Shown in pieces: positions 19,067-27,815 of a stretch of 64,000 nucleotides of DNA. Location: positions 186,001 through 250,000 of the forward strand of contig JASCOD010000002.1 of NCBI GenBank assembly GCA_029959615.1, read 5' to 3'. A program made the position numbers and the translations under genes. Every line of letters begins with the position of its first letter. Positions within the stretch are counted from its first letter, which is position 1. The DNA is from Flavobacteriaceae bacterium PS02338. GTDB lineage: Bacteria; Bacteroidota; Bacteroidia; Sphingobacteriales; Sphingobacteriaceae. Below the pieces are notes generated by a model. The model was not told the DNA's origin and did not search any database. It was given only the letters and a program-made list of their open reading frames with translations.

Positions 19067-19810
19067 TTAAAGATTTTTAATTATTTCTTTTAAAACTCTT
19101 ACTTTATTTGTGTCTGTTTGTTCGTAGGCAAATTCATTAGTATTATTATTTCCCATTTTACTGTCTACATTTCTAAATTGCATTTTACTATTCACTATTG
19201 ATTTGGCCGTAGTGTGGAAACTTTTAGCTCTAGTAATATTCGCAATTTCAGTTATATTTTCAGCATTAACTCCGCCTCCTGGCATAATCTCTATTCTATG
19301 ATTTGATTGCGAAACTAACTTTGCAATCTCGTAAGCCCCTGAAAAGGCATTTTCCTTTCCACCAGATGTTAAAACTCTTACAAACCCCAATTTAATGATA
19401 GTTTCTAAAGATTTGCTTAGCTGGTTACTCATATCAAAAGCTCTATGAAACGCCACTGGCATGGGAGAGGCAGCAGCAATAATTTTAATGCAACGTTCTC
19501 TATCAATATTTCCATTTGTATCTAGTATTCCTGTAACTATTCCATGGCAACCAATTTTTTTACAGTAAGATATGTCCTCTATTATGTTTTCAAATTCAGT
19601 ATTAGTATAAAGAAAATCTCCTCCTCTTGGACGAATTAGAGGCCAGACTTCTAATTGTAATTTTTCTATACATTGCTTGATTTGTCCGTAACTAGGTGTA
19701 GTTCCGCCTTCTCCTAAATTTGCACAAAGCTCAATTCTGTCCGCGCCACCCTTTTCTGCAGCAATGGCAGATTCTATCGAGTTGGCACAGATTTCAAGTT
19801 TGTATTCCAT
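19067..19810 (-). CDS. cutC: CutC family protein (copper homeostasis protein CutC)
   Basis: A ~247-residue TIM-barrel protein: YKLEICANSIESAIAAEKGG, GADRIELCANLGEGGTTPS, RPRGGDFLYT, PVAFHRAFDM, RVLTSGG and IMPGGGVNAEN are CutC signatures. The family has been linked to copper tolerance, but its biochemical role is unsettled. The ATG at 19810 (MEYKLEI) is chosen over an upstream TTG at 19837, because it lies one base after the stop of the asparaginase gene and matches CutC N-termini. It is the last gene of a minus-strand run from about 22.8 kb. Confidence 0.9.
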   Translation of the reverse strand: MEYKLEICANSIESAIAAEKGGADRIELCANLGEGGTTPSYGQIKQCIEKLQLEVWPLIRPRGGDFLYTNTEFENIIEDISYCKKIGCHGIVTGILDTNGNIDRERCIKIIAAASPMPVAFHRAFDMSNQLSKSLETIIKLGFVRVLTSGGKENAFSGAYEIAKLVSQSNHRIEIMPGGGVNAENITEIANITRAKSFHTTAKSIVNSKMQFRNVDSKMGNNNTNEFAYEQTDTNKVRVLKEIIKNL

Positions 19811-19811
19811 A

Positions 19812-20828
19812 TTAGTAGTGACTTTTTCCTTTAACAATCAAATCTTGTTTTCGGCTATCGCAAACTGCAAATGTGAAACCTTGTTGAATAGCATAAGCCC
19901 CATATTCTCCATTTTTGTTGAGTGCTAGAAATCCTACTTGTAAGTCTTTAGTGCTACTCATTTTCTTTTTAACGATGCGCTTTATTGCTTCTTTACAGGC
20001 TTCTTCGGGAGAATATCCTTGTCGCATTAGCTCTACAACTAAAAAGGAGCCAACATTACGTACTACTTCTTCGCCTACACCAGTAGCCGTAGCACCGCCA
20101 ACTTCGCTATCTACATATAATCCAGCGCCAATAATTGGGCTGTCACCAATGCGGCCATGTAGTTTATAGGCCATACCACTAGTGGTACAAGCTCCTGCTA
20201 AATTTCCTTGGCTATCTAGCGCCAACATTCCAATTGTATCATGGTTATATTGGTTGCCAGGTAATTTTTCTGGAGCGGCTTTATCGTAAAGCTTATTTTC
20301 GATATTGCTAACAGGTTCGTACTTTGCTGTTTTTAGCCATTTCTCCCATTCCTTCTTACTATTTTCAGTTAGTATGTTTTCTGTTTTAAATCCCTGTTCT
20401 ATAGCGAATTGAAGAGCGCCATCTCCAGCAAGCATTATATGTGGTGTTTTCTCCATCACCAAACGGGCTACAGATATAGGATGTTTGATTTGTTCTAGGG
20501 CAAGCACCGCACCACAATTACCCAGATGATCCATGATACTGGCATCTAAAGTCACAATTCCATCTCTATCAGGTAAGCCACCATAACCAACAGATTGGTT
20601 ATTTACGTCAGCTTCCGCTACCTTCACGCCATTTTCCACGGCATCTAAAGCTTTGCCTTTTGTGCTAAGTATTTTCCAGGCTTCGGCATTCGCTGCCACA
20701 CCGAAATCCCATGTGGAAATTACAATAGGCTTATTTGTGATCGCATTTTTGGTGATGCAAGCTTTGTTTAAAGTAACGACAGCTGCAGATAATGCAGTGG
20801 TTTGAATAAATTTCCTCCGATTATACAT
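19812..20828 (-). CDS. N4-(beta-N-acetylglucosaminyl)-L-asparaginase (glycosylasparaginase, Ntn hydrolase T2)
   Basis: A 338-residue autoprocessing Ntn hydrolase. The nucleophile Thr follows the HD cleavage site in YNHDTIGMLALDSQGN (about residue 191), giving alpha and beta subunits; RIGDSPIIGAGLYVD and GATATGVGEEV are the substrate-binding segments. The N-terminus (MYNRRKFIQTTALSAAVVTLNKAC) looks like a Tat signal with twin-Arg RRKF and a possible lipid-anchor Cys, so the enzyme is probably periplasmic. It would release N-glycan-linked asparagine as aspartate. Close to cutC (1 bp) and the amidase gene (6 bp). Confidence 0.9.
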   Translation of the reverse strand: MYNRRKFIQTTALSAAVVTLNKACITKNAITNKPIVISTWDFGVAANAEAWKILSTKGKALDAVENGVKVAEADVNNQSVGYGGLPDRDGIVTLDASIMDHLGNCGAVLALEQIKHPISVARLVMEKTPHIMLAGDGALQFAIEQGFKTENILTENSKKEWEKWLKTAKYEPVSNIENKLYDKAAPEKLPGNQYNHDTIGMLALDSQGNLAGACTTSGMAYKLHGRIGDSPIIGAGLYVDSEVGGATATGVGEEVVRNVGSFLVVELMRQGYSPEEACKEAIKRIVKKKMSSTKDLQVGFLALNKNGEYGAYAIQQGFTFAVCDSRKQDLIVKGKSHY

Positions 20829-20834
20829 AATGAG

Positions 20835-21635
20835 TTAGTTGATCTCAAAATCGTCAGAATCTTTCAGAAAAGGAAATTGTCTTCTGATTTTTTCTAACTC
20901 TGTATAATTGATGCTGAAAGTATATAAGTCTTCGTCTTCTGGTTTATAGTATACGGTATTTCCTAAGGGATCGATACACATTGAATGTCCGCTATGATAA
21001 ATCTGGTTGCCGTCATGTCCAACACGATTTACGCCAATCACATAGCTTTGATTTTCTATCGCTCTAGCATGGATCAAAGTTCTCCAGTGGGAAGAGCGTT
21101 TATCTGGCCAGCTAGCTACTAAAAGAAGAATATCGTATGCTGCATTTTTATTACGTAACCATACCGGGAAACGTAAATCGTAACAAATTGCCAATCTAAT
21201 TTTCCATCCTTTTAGTTCTACGATTAACTGCTCACTACCGGGAGAGAAATGTTTATCTTCTTCACCTAGACCAAAAAGATGATGCTTGTCGTAATAGGTG
21301 CATTCTCCATCGGGTTTTACCCAAACCATACGATTGTAGTATTTTCCGTTTTCTCTGATCATTAAACTTCCAGTAACTACACAGTCGTAGCTTGCAGCAG
21401 TTTTTTTGATCCATTGCATGGTTTTGCCATCCATGTCTTCGGCCAGTTCTTCCGCTCTCATGGTAAAACCGGTATTGAACATCTCTGGAAGTACAATTAG
21501 ATCCGTTTTTTCTCGTACACCACCCGACAGTCGTAATCCAATATTTTGCAAATTCTTCTCAATATTTTCCCAAAACAGATAGGCCTGAAAAATCGTGATT
21601 TTTAGATTTTGAATGTTAAGGTAATGTGGTTCCAT
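20835..21635 (-). CDS. Omega-amidase, carbon-nitrogen hydrolase (YafV/Nit2-like)
   Basis: A ~266-residue nitrilase-superfamily amidase with the Glu-Lys-Cys triad visible: Glu in LPEMFNTGF, Lys in YDKHHLFG, Cys in LAICYDLRFP (about residue 151). The YafV/Nit2 branch hydrolyses alpha-ketoglutaramate and alpha-ketosuccinamate left by glutamine/asparagine transaminases. The ATG at 21635 is used; the frame also has a TTG six bases upstream. It directly follows (21 bp) an aminotransferase gene of the type that produces its substrate, which supports the assignment. Confidence 0.88.
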   Translation of the reverse strand: MEPHYLNIQNLKITIFQAYLFWENIEKNLQNIGLRLSGGVREKTDLIVLPEMFNTGFTMRAEELAEDMDGKTMQWIKKTAASYDCVVTGSLMIRENGKYYNRMVWVKPDGECTYYDKHHLFGLGEEDKHFSPGSEQLIVELKGWKIRLAICYDLRFPVWLRNKNAAYDILLLVASWPDKRSSHWRTLIHARAIENQSYVIGVNRVGHDGNQIYHSGHSMCIDPLGNTVYYKPEDEDLYTFSINYTELEKIRRQFPFLKDSDDFEIN

Positions 21636-21656
21636 GAGCAAATTGTTATATGCTAT

Positions 21657-22802
21657 CTATAATTTTCTTAATTTCTCTACTGCTTTTTCCAAAGTGCTAT
21701 TTTCTTTTGCAAAGCAGAAGCGGAGGACTTTGTTGTCTATATTTTTAGTGTAAAATGCAGAAACAGGAATAGTGGCTACTCCAAATTCGGTAACCAGCTT
21801 TTTGGCAAAGTCTGTGTCTTTCTCTGAGCTAATGTTATTGTAGCTTACACATTGGAAGTAAGAACCTTTACAGGGTAAAAGCTCAAATTTAGTTTCACTA
21901 AGTAGTTGTTGGAAAAAATCTCTTTTCTGTTGGAAGAATATAGGTAACTCTTGATAGATCTTACTAGATTTTAAATAATTGCTGATGCCTACTTGCATAG
22001 GGGTATTAACGCTAAAAACATTAAATTGGTGTATCTTCCTAAATTCTGCCATCAGTTTGGCAGGGGCAAGGCAGTAGCCTAATTTCCACCCTGTAGTATG
22101 TAAAAGCTTACCGAAAGATGCGACGATAAAACTTCTTTCTGCTAATTCTGGGTATAAAGCAACACTTTGGTGCTGCTCTCCATCAAAGATGATATGTTCG
22201 TAAACCTCGTCGCTTAAGATAAGAATGTCGGTATTTTTGGTAAGCTTAATCAAGGCATCAATATCTTCTTTTCGCAATATGCTTCCCGTAGGATTATGCG
22301 GTGAATTAATGATGATCATTTTGGTGTTAGCCGTAAATAGCTTTTTCACCATTTCCCAGTCAATTTTATAATCAGGAGCTTGTAATTCGAAAGGTTTCAC
22401 TAATCCACCAAGTAATTTGATGGCTGGCGCATAGCAATCGTAAGCGGGTTCGAAAATAATTACTTCGTCGCCAGCTGTAATAAAAGTGTTGATAGCCGTA
22501 AAAATAGCTTGTGTGCCACCTGCTGTGATTGTGATTTCGGTCTCTGGATTGTATTTGGCTTGGTAGAAAGTCTCTATTTTTTCTGCAATTTGTTCTCTAA
22601 GGGATAATAAACCAGGCATAGGTGCATACTGGTTAAATCCGTCTTTCATAGCTTGATTAATCGCAGCAATCAGTTTTTCATCTGTACCGTAGTCTGGAAA
22701 ACCCTGTGACAAATTAATCGCTTGATGATCTGTAGCAAGTTTAGACATCACCGTAAAAATGGTAGTGCCTACAGTAGGTAGTTTAGAATTTATATTTATC
22801 AT
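21657..22802 (-). CDS. Methionine/glutamine-type aminotransferase, class I (YbdL-like)
   Basis: A 381-residue PLP fold-type I enzyme. Visible: AINLSQGFPDYG (substrate loop), TAGGTQAIFTAINTF (cofactor phosphate), NSPHNPTGSI, ILSDEVYEHIIFD and the Schiff-base Lys in SFGKLLHTTGWKLGY, and the C-terminal RFCFAKEN Arg. YbdL/kynurenine-aminotransferase-like enzymes move the amino group between methionine or aromatic acids and keto acids, often with glutamine as donor. Adjacent omega-amidase suggests the transamination-deamidation (glutaminase II) route, useful in methionine salvage. Confidence 0.9.
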   Translation of the reverse strand: MININSKLPTVGTTIFTVMSKLATDHQAINLSQGFPDYGTDEKLIAAINQAMKDGFNQYAPMPGLLSLREQIAEKIETFYQAKYNPETEITITAGGTQAIFTAINTFITAGDEVIIFEPAYDCYAPAIKLLGGLVKPFELQAPDYKIDWEMVKKLFTANTKMIIINSPHNPTGSILRKEDIDALIKLTKNTDILILSDEVYEHIIFDGEQHQSVALYPELAERSFIVASFGKLLHTTGWKLGYCLAPAKLMAEFRKIHQFNVFSVNTPMQVGISNYLKSSKIYQELPIFFQQKRDFFQQLLSETKFELLPCKGSYFQCVSYNNISSEKDTDFAKKLVTEFGVATIPVSAFYTKNIDNKVLRFCFAKENSTLEKAVEKLRKL

Positions 22803-22867
22803 CTGATACGAAAATAGTAATAATCTATATGATTTTTACCGTTTTGTATCTCCTCAAAGCCATAAAG

Positions 22868-24070
22868 CTATTGATTAGTTGTATTGTTTCTTATTTTTCT
22901 ACGTCCAATAAGCAGACAAAATAGGGCAACTAGTGCTGCTATGGTCATTACTGCCGGCATCGGCCAAATTACATCGGCTGCGAACATACTAATTGCCGCC
23001 GAAGCTAATGCGCCTAACCCCATCTGTAAAGCGCCCATTAAAGCAGACGCACTGCCTGCATTTTTCTTAAAAGGTGCCAAAGAAAGTGCTGAGGCATTTG
23101 GATTGATAAAACCTAAACAACCTAAAAACAAAGCTATGAAAGCGATGGTAGTATATAAGTTTAAGAGGTTATAAATGGCTGCAAGTAAAAATAAAACACT
23201 GAAAATACATTGCGCCAACAAAGCCCAAAAGACAATTCTTTTACTGGTAAACCATCTTAAAATATAGCTGTTCACTTGACTGAAACCTATAAAAAACACT
23301 GATAATAAAGCAAATATCCACCCATATCCAGTTTCTGTAACTTTATATAGATCCATAAATACCACAGGTGACGATGAAACATAGGCAAACAGACCACTAA
23401 AAGTAATTGCACTCACCAGTGCGTAAGTGTAAAAGCTTGGTTCTTTTAAAACAATTAGGAAATTGCTTAAGATAGGCCTTGGTTTTAATGAATAGCTCGG
23501 GTCGGGTTTGTAGCTTTCTGGCAATCCCCACATACTGGCCAATAACATCAAAACGGCCATTAATCCTAGAAAAACGAATACAGATTTCCAACCTAATGCT
23601 GCTATCAGATATCCGCCAGCGGTTGGGGCTAACATAGGAGATACTGCAATAACCAACATTAATGATGCAAAAACTTTTGGACTTTCCTCTATAGTGAATA
23701 AATCTCTAACCATTGCAATAGAAGCAACTGAAGCAGAACAACAACCTATAGCTTGGATAAATCTCAAAACGATCAATTGGTCAATGGATCTAACAAACAA
23801 ACAGCTAACGGAAGATAATATAAATAAAGACAGACCGAAGTAAAGTGGCTTTTTCCTGCCAAATTTATCTAATAAAGGTCCATAAAGCAATTGTCCAGCA
23901 GAGATACCGATAAAGAAAGTGGCCAGTGAAAGTGAGACATTTGGTACATCTGTGCTTAAATCTTTAGCGATAGATTTAAATCCTGGCAAGTACATATCTA
24001 TAGAAAATGGAGCTAATGCTGCCAAGCAACCCAGAATTAATATTAAACGAAAAGACTTAGAATTTGCCAT
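22868..24070 (-). CDS. Multidrug efflux MFS transporter, Bcr/CflA family
   Basis: A ~400-residue transporter with 12 predicted membrane segments. The family pattern is clear: LAALAPFSIDMYLPGF in helix 1, GPLLDKFGRKKPLYFGL (MFS motif A between helices 2 and 3), RFIQAIGCCSASVASIAMVRDLF (helix 4) and VSPMLAPTAGGYLI (helix 5, drug:H+ antiporter motif C-like). Bcr/CflA pumps export chloramphenicol, bicyclomycin, sulfonamides or dipeptides; the substrate here is unknown. The ATG at 24070 is preferred to a TTG at 24091. Divergent from the transporter at 24201. Confidence 0.92.
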   Translation of the reverse strand: MANSKSFRLILILGCLAALAPFSIDMYLPGFKSIAKDLSTDVPNVSLSLATFFIGISAGQLLYGPLLDKFGRKKPLYFGLSLFILSSVSCLFVRSIDQLIVLRFIQAIGCCSASVASIAMVRDLFTIEESPKVFASLMLVIAVSPMLAPTAGGYLIAALGWKSVFVFLGLMAVLMLLASMWGLPESYKPDPSYSLKPRPILSNFLIVLKEPSFYTYALVSAITFSGLFAYVSSSPVVFMDLYKVTETGYGWIFALLSVFFIGFSQVNSYILRWFTSKRIVFWALLAQCIFSVLFLLAAIYNLLNLYTTIAFIALFLGCLGFINPNASALSLAPFKKNAGSASALMGALQMGLGALASAAISMFAADVIWPMPAVMTIAALVALFCLLIGRRKIRNNTTNQ

Positions 24071-24200
24071 GATAATTTTTAGAAGGCGCAAAGATGAGTA
24101 ATTATGGTTTCTTCGTAGTCTGTGTTTTGTAAAATAGAAGCTTAATTTTGATTACAATAAATGAATTTACTTTATATCAAAAATTTGTACTTTAGTCGTT

Positions 24201-24971
24201 ATGACTTTTAAAACTAAGGAAAGTAGGCTACTATTGATTTTAGGCGCATTTTTCGTTGCGAACACCCTCATGTCGGAATTTATTGGTGTGAAGATTTTTT
24301 CTGTAGAAGGTGTCTTGGGGATTAAGAAGTTCGACATCAACTTGTTTGGTGTACCTAACTTATCATATAATATGTCGGCTGGTGTACTCACATGGCCTAT
24401 TGTATTTATCATGACAGATATCATCAATGAATATTTTGGAGTAAGACAAGTACGTTTTCTTTCAATACTTACTGCAATTTTAATCGGCTTTGCCTTTTTT
24501 GTAGTTTGGATGGCCATAAAATTGGAGCCTGCTGATTTTTGGTTGGTGCAGGAAGTGGAGGGGCAACAGTTGAGTATGCCTCGTGCTTTCGATGCGATTT
24601 TTGGACAAGGAATGTGGATTATAGTAGGTTCGATTATTGCTTTTTTGTTAGGACAAATGGTGGATGTACTCATTTTTCACAGAATAAAGAAGTTCACTGG
24701 CGAGAGAGCACTATGGTTAAGAGCAACAGGCTCAACCTTGGTATCGCAACTGATTGATAGTTTTGTAGTTATTTTTATAGCTTTCTATCTTAATCCACAA
24801 TACCATTGGAGTTGGCAAATGGTGGCCGCCATTGGTTTGGTGGGCTATACTTATAAGTTTGTTATCGCATTATTGATGACACCTATTCTATATATTGTAC
24901 ATGCTGTTATCGATAGGTATCTAGGCAAAGATCTAGCTCATCGAATGATCAAGATGGCGGCTAGGGGATAA
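24201..24971 (+). CDS. Queuosine precursor transporter (YhhQ / DUF165, VUT family)
   Basis: A 256-residue integral membrane protein with about six helices. VUT1 signatures: VANTLMSEFIGVKIF, LTWPIVFIMTDIINEYFG, RATGSTLVSQLIDSFVVIFIAF and YKFVIALLMTPILY. YhhQ imports 7-deazaguanine precursors such as preQ0/preQ1. No preQ1 riboswitch was seen in the 130-bp leader. With queE at 14234 the genome appears able to make and import the precursor. It is followed 3 bp later by a MmcQ/YjbR gene. Confidence 0.9.
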   Translation: MTFKTKESRLLLILGAFFVANTLMSEFIGVKIFSVEGVLGIKKFDINLFGVPNLSYNMSAGVLTWPIVFIMTDIINEYFGVRQVRFLSILTAILIGFAFFVVWMAIKLEPADFWLVQEVEGQQLSMPRAFDAIFGQGMWIIVGSIIAFLLGQMVDVLIFHRIKKFTGERALWLRATGSTLVSQLIDSFVVIFIAFYLNPQYHWSWQMVAAIGLVGYTYKFVIALLMTPILYIVHAVIDRYLGKDLAHRMIKMAARG

Positions 24972-24974
24972 CCC

Positions 24975-25331
24975 ATGAAAGATAAAACCATCTTAGCGCT
25001 AACTTTCATCAGAAAAATAGTAGCTGAATTACCAGGTACAGCAGAAAAGCTATGTTTTGATACTCCGGCATTCTACACCAATAAAAATATTTTTGCCCGT
25101 TTAAAGGAAGATGAAGAAAATTTGGTCATCTATACCGAAGAAAAAGAAAAATGGATGCAGCAAAACCCAGCTATCTTTACCATTACGCCGCACTATTTAA
25201 AGTACAAATATATGTTGGTGAATTTAGATGCTGTGGCTCCAGATGATTTAAGGGCACTATTGATAACTGCGTGGGAACGAAGAACGAGTAAGACTTTGTT
25301 GAAGAAATATATCTTAGATACTGAAGGTTAA
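24975..25331 (+). CDS. MmcQ/YjbR family protein
   Basis: A 118-residue CyaY-like-fold protein: ELPGTAEKLCFDTPAFYTNKN, LVIYTEEKEKWMQQNP, FTITPHYLKYKYMLVNLD and LLITAWERRTSKTLLKKY follow the YjbR pattern, and the family is often called DNA-binding, although its role is not settled. It is tightly coupled (3 bp) to the queuosine-precursor transporter. No signal peptide. Function otherwise unknown. Confidence 0.82.
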   Translation: MKDKTILALTFIRKIVAELPGTAEKLCFDTPAFYTNKNIFARLKEDEENLVIYTEEKEKWMQQNPAIFTITPHYLKYKYMLVNLDAVAPDDLRALLITAWERRTSKTLLKKYILDTEG

Positions 25332-25372
25332 ACAAAACATCTGATTTTGCGTTTTATAGCAAAATCTAAAAG

Positions 25373-26071
25373 ATGGCAGATTACTTCAAAGGAATAGAGA
25401 AAATCTTAATCGGCGACGAAGATTGGGCGTTTATCCCAGAAATCATGTTCCGTACATTGCTAATGTATCTCGTAGTGCTCATTAGTTTAAGGGTATTAGG
25501 TAAAAGAGGTGTTAAACAGCTTTCTATTTTCGAATTAGTAGTAATCATTAGCTTAGGTTCTGCCGCTGGTGATCCTATGTTTTATAAAGAAGTAGGAATA
25601 CTTTCTGCTATGGCAGTATTTTTAGTGGTGGTATTTGCTTATAAAGTCACGTCTTATTTCGTAAATAAGAGTAAGAAATTTGAAATCCTTTTAGAAGGCA
25701 GTTGTACTTGTGTAGTAGAAAATGGCAGGTTTGCGATAGAAAATTTCAAGAAAGAAGCATTGGCACAAGACGAGTTCTTTGCTGAATTGAGGTTGAAAAA
25801 TATCTCACATTTGGGACAAGTACAGTTAGCTATTTTAGAAACCACTGGAAGTATCTCTGTATTTAATTATAAAGATGATGAAGTGAAATATGGCCTACCA
25901 ATATTGCCTGCACTATTCGCTAATAAACATCAGGAAATTAAGTATAAAGATTATTATTCATGTAGTTTTTGTGGCTTAACCAAGCTTTTAGAACCAAGTG
26001 CCAAAACAGTTTGTTCTTGTTGCGAGAAAGATAAATGGGTTAAGGCAATTAATATTTTAAGGGTAGTTTAG
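25373..26071 (+). CDS. YetF-like DUF421 membrane protein with C-terminal Cys-rich tail
   Basis: A 232-residue protein with three N-terminal membrane helices (about residues 22-90; SLRVLGKRGVKQLSIFELVV is the family signature) and a cytosolic DUF421 alpha/beta domain (about 95-175; KKEALAQDEFFAELRLKNI, GQVQLAILETTGSISVF). Unusually, the end carries two cysteine pairs (SCSFCG about residue 201 and CSCCEKDKW about 219), which could form a small zinc ribbon. YetF is a spore/membrane protein of unclear function in Bacillus; here function is unknown. Confidence 0.85.
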   Translation: MADYFKGIEKILIGDEDWAFIPEIMFRTLLMYLVVLISLRVLGKRGVKQLSIFELVVIISLGSAAGDPMFYKEVGILSAMAVFLVVVFAYKVTSYFVNKSKKFEILLEGSCTCVVENGRFAIENFKKEALAQDEFFAELRLKNISHLGQVQLAILETTGSISVFNYKDDEVKYGLPILPALFANKHQEIKYKDYYSCSFCGLTKLLEPSAKTVCSCCEKDKWVKAINILRVV

Positions 26072-26140
26072 CAGTGAAAATCCCATCACGAATAATCTTT
26101 TTATACAAAAACTATAACTTGTAACGTTGTTTGTGATGTT

Positions 26141-26539
26141 ATGATTTTTTATTTGTTGTATTACGGGGTGCAGAGTTTTAAGTTTGAGCAAAAGGATTTT
26201 GACGAATTATTAGAACAGGCTAGGGAGAGAAATGAACGTCTAGATATTACCGGGAAATTGGTTTATTGTGAGGGAACCTTCATTCAGGTATTAGAAGGGG
26301 ATGAACAAAATGTAAAAGATGTTTATAATTCTATAGAGGCAGACAGACGATTAATTGCAACAAGAATCGTCACCATAGGAAGGGTAGAACAGCGCTATTT
26401 CAGTGGATGGCGTATGGATTTTGACAAAGTTTCTCTAGATTCAATCAATGAGCTTGAGAATTGTACCCATCCAAACGTCACTGATTATATCAGTAATGCA
26501 CCAGCAATCAAACTACTGAAGTTGTTAATTAAACAGTAA
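26141..26539 (+). CDS. BLUF-domain blue-light sensor
   Basis: A 132-residue stand-alone BLUF protein. The flavin-binding and photocycle residues align: Tyr7 in FYLLYYG, Asn31 in ERNERLDITG, Gln49 in GTFIQVLEG, and Trp90 in FSGWRM. BLUF proteins bind FAD and rearrange the Tyr-Gln hydrogen bond on blue-light absorption; without an output domain they act by protein contact. About 40 residues follow the core. The AGMO-like gene begins 58 bp downstream on the same strand, making a shared transcript possible. Confidence 0.92.
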   Translation: MIFYLLYYGVQSFKFEQKDFDELLEQARERNERLDITGKLVYCEGTFIQVLEGDEQNVKDVYNSIEADRRLIATRIVTIGRVEQRYFSGWRMDFDKVSLDSINELENCTHPNVTDYISNAPAIKLLKLLIKQ

Positions 26540-26597
26540 ACTAATTTCAATCTTCGATTTAATACCTTAATTTCTCGGAAATCATTAAATTAGGGTA

Positions 26598-27815
26598 ATG
26601 AAAACCAATTATATAGCCTTGTCGGTGCCAATTTTTTTTATCCTTATCGGGATTGAATTGGCCTATACGTTCTATAAGAAGCTGAAATACTATCGATTAA
26701 ACGATTCTATCGCTAATCTTAGTCAGGGTATTGGCTCACAATTAGTTGGCTTATTTATGAAATCCGTACTTTTTATAGGCTATATGTACATTTTCGAGCA
26801 TTGGCATCTATTTGAGATACCTAATACCATTTGGACTTGGATTATCCTATTCATTGGAGTTGATTTCTTTTATTACTGGTTTCATCGAATGAGCCATCAA
26901 ATTAACGCTTTGTGGGCAGCACATATCGTACACCATCAATCAGAAGAGTACAATTTAACAGTAGCACTCCGACAATCTTGGTTTCAGGGTTGGTTTTCTT
27001 GGGTTTTTTATCTTCCACTAGCGCTAATTGGTTTTGATCCCATTATCTTTCTCACCTTAAGTTCATTTAATACCCTATATCAATTCTGGATCCATACCCG
27101 TACTATCAAAAGTATGGGCTTTCTAGAATATATCCTCAATACGCCTTCACACCATCGTGTACATCACGGTTCCAATCCAAAATACATTGATAAAAATCAT
27201 GCAGGTACACTTATTATTTGGGATAGGTTGTTTGGTACTTTTCAAAAGGAGGAAGAAGAGGTGTACTATGGTATTACCAAACCTTTGGCTAGTTGGAACC
27301 CTGTGTGGGCTAATTTGCACTATTGGAAAGATTTGATTGAGACAGCAAAGAAATCAGATAATTTTACCGACAAAATCAGAGTATTTGTTAAACCGCCAGG
27401 ATGGTTTCCCGATAAATTGGGAGGCTTTCAATTTGCTCCGGAAATAGATGTGGTTAATTATAGGAAATTCCATACTGAAACTGCTATTAAAGTAATGATT
27501 TATGCGGTTTTATTATTCTTGGTAGCTTTGGGATTAGGTTCATACCAACTGTTCTTTTTTGATAAGTTAACATTGCCAACCAATATTTTAATTGCAGCTT
27601 TTACTATTTTAAGCATGCTTACATGCGGAGCACTACTTGAGAAAAAACGTTGGTTTGTAGGAGTGGAATTCTTACGATACTTACTCGGTTTTTTTACTTC
27701 ATATTTTCTATACAGATTAGATTTTAAATTAGAGTGGCTTTTGTTATCGCTCATTCTACATAATTCAATGATGATCTATTTTTTCCTCATCAAATCTAAA
27801 TACAGAAATGCTTAA
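26598..27815 (+). CDS. Alkylglycerol monooxygenase-like fatty acid hydroxylase (sterol desaturase family)
   Basis: A 405-residue multi-pass membrane di-iron enzyme. The eight-His motif is visible as HRMSH, HIVHHQSE, and TPSHHRVHHGSN with a further HTR. The region NLTVALRQS, LYQFWIHT, ILNTPSHHRVHHG and HAGTLIIWDRLFGTF closely follows animal AGMO (TMEM195), which cleaves the ether bond of alkylglycerols with O2 and tetrahydrobiopterin. A C-terminal membrane domain (about 290-400), as in AGMO, is present. Its last eight bases overlap the lysoplasmalogenase gene. Confidence 0.9.
   Translation: MKTNYIALSVPIFFILIGIELAYTFYKKLKYYRLNDSIANLSQGIGSQLVGLFMKSVLFIGYMYIFEHWHLFEIPNTIWTWIILFIGVDFFYYWFHRMSHQINALWAAHIVHHQSEEYNLTVALRQSWFQGWFSWVFYLPLALIGFDPIIFLTLSSFNTLYQFWIHTRTIKSMGFLEYILNTPSHHRVHHGSNPKYIDKNHAGTLIIWDRLFGTFQKEEEEVYYGITKPLASWNPVWANLHYWKDLIETAKKSDNFTDKIRVFVKPPGWFPDKLGGFQFAPEIDVVNYRKFHTETAIKVMIYAVLLFLVALGLGSYQLFFFDKLTLPTNILIAAFTILSMLTCGALLEKKRWFVGVEFLRYLLGFFTSYFLYRLDFKLEWLLLSLILHNSMMIYFFLIKSKYRNA

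Noticed and set aside
24092..24200. preQ1 riboswitch upstream of the queuosine-precursor transporter
   Set aside because: No AGAGGTTC-like stem or downstream A-rich pseudoknot partner could be found.
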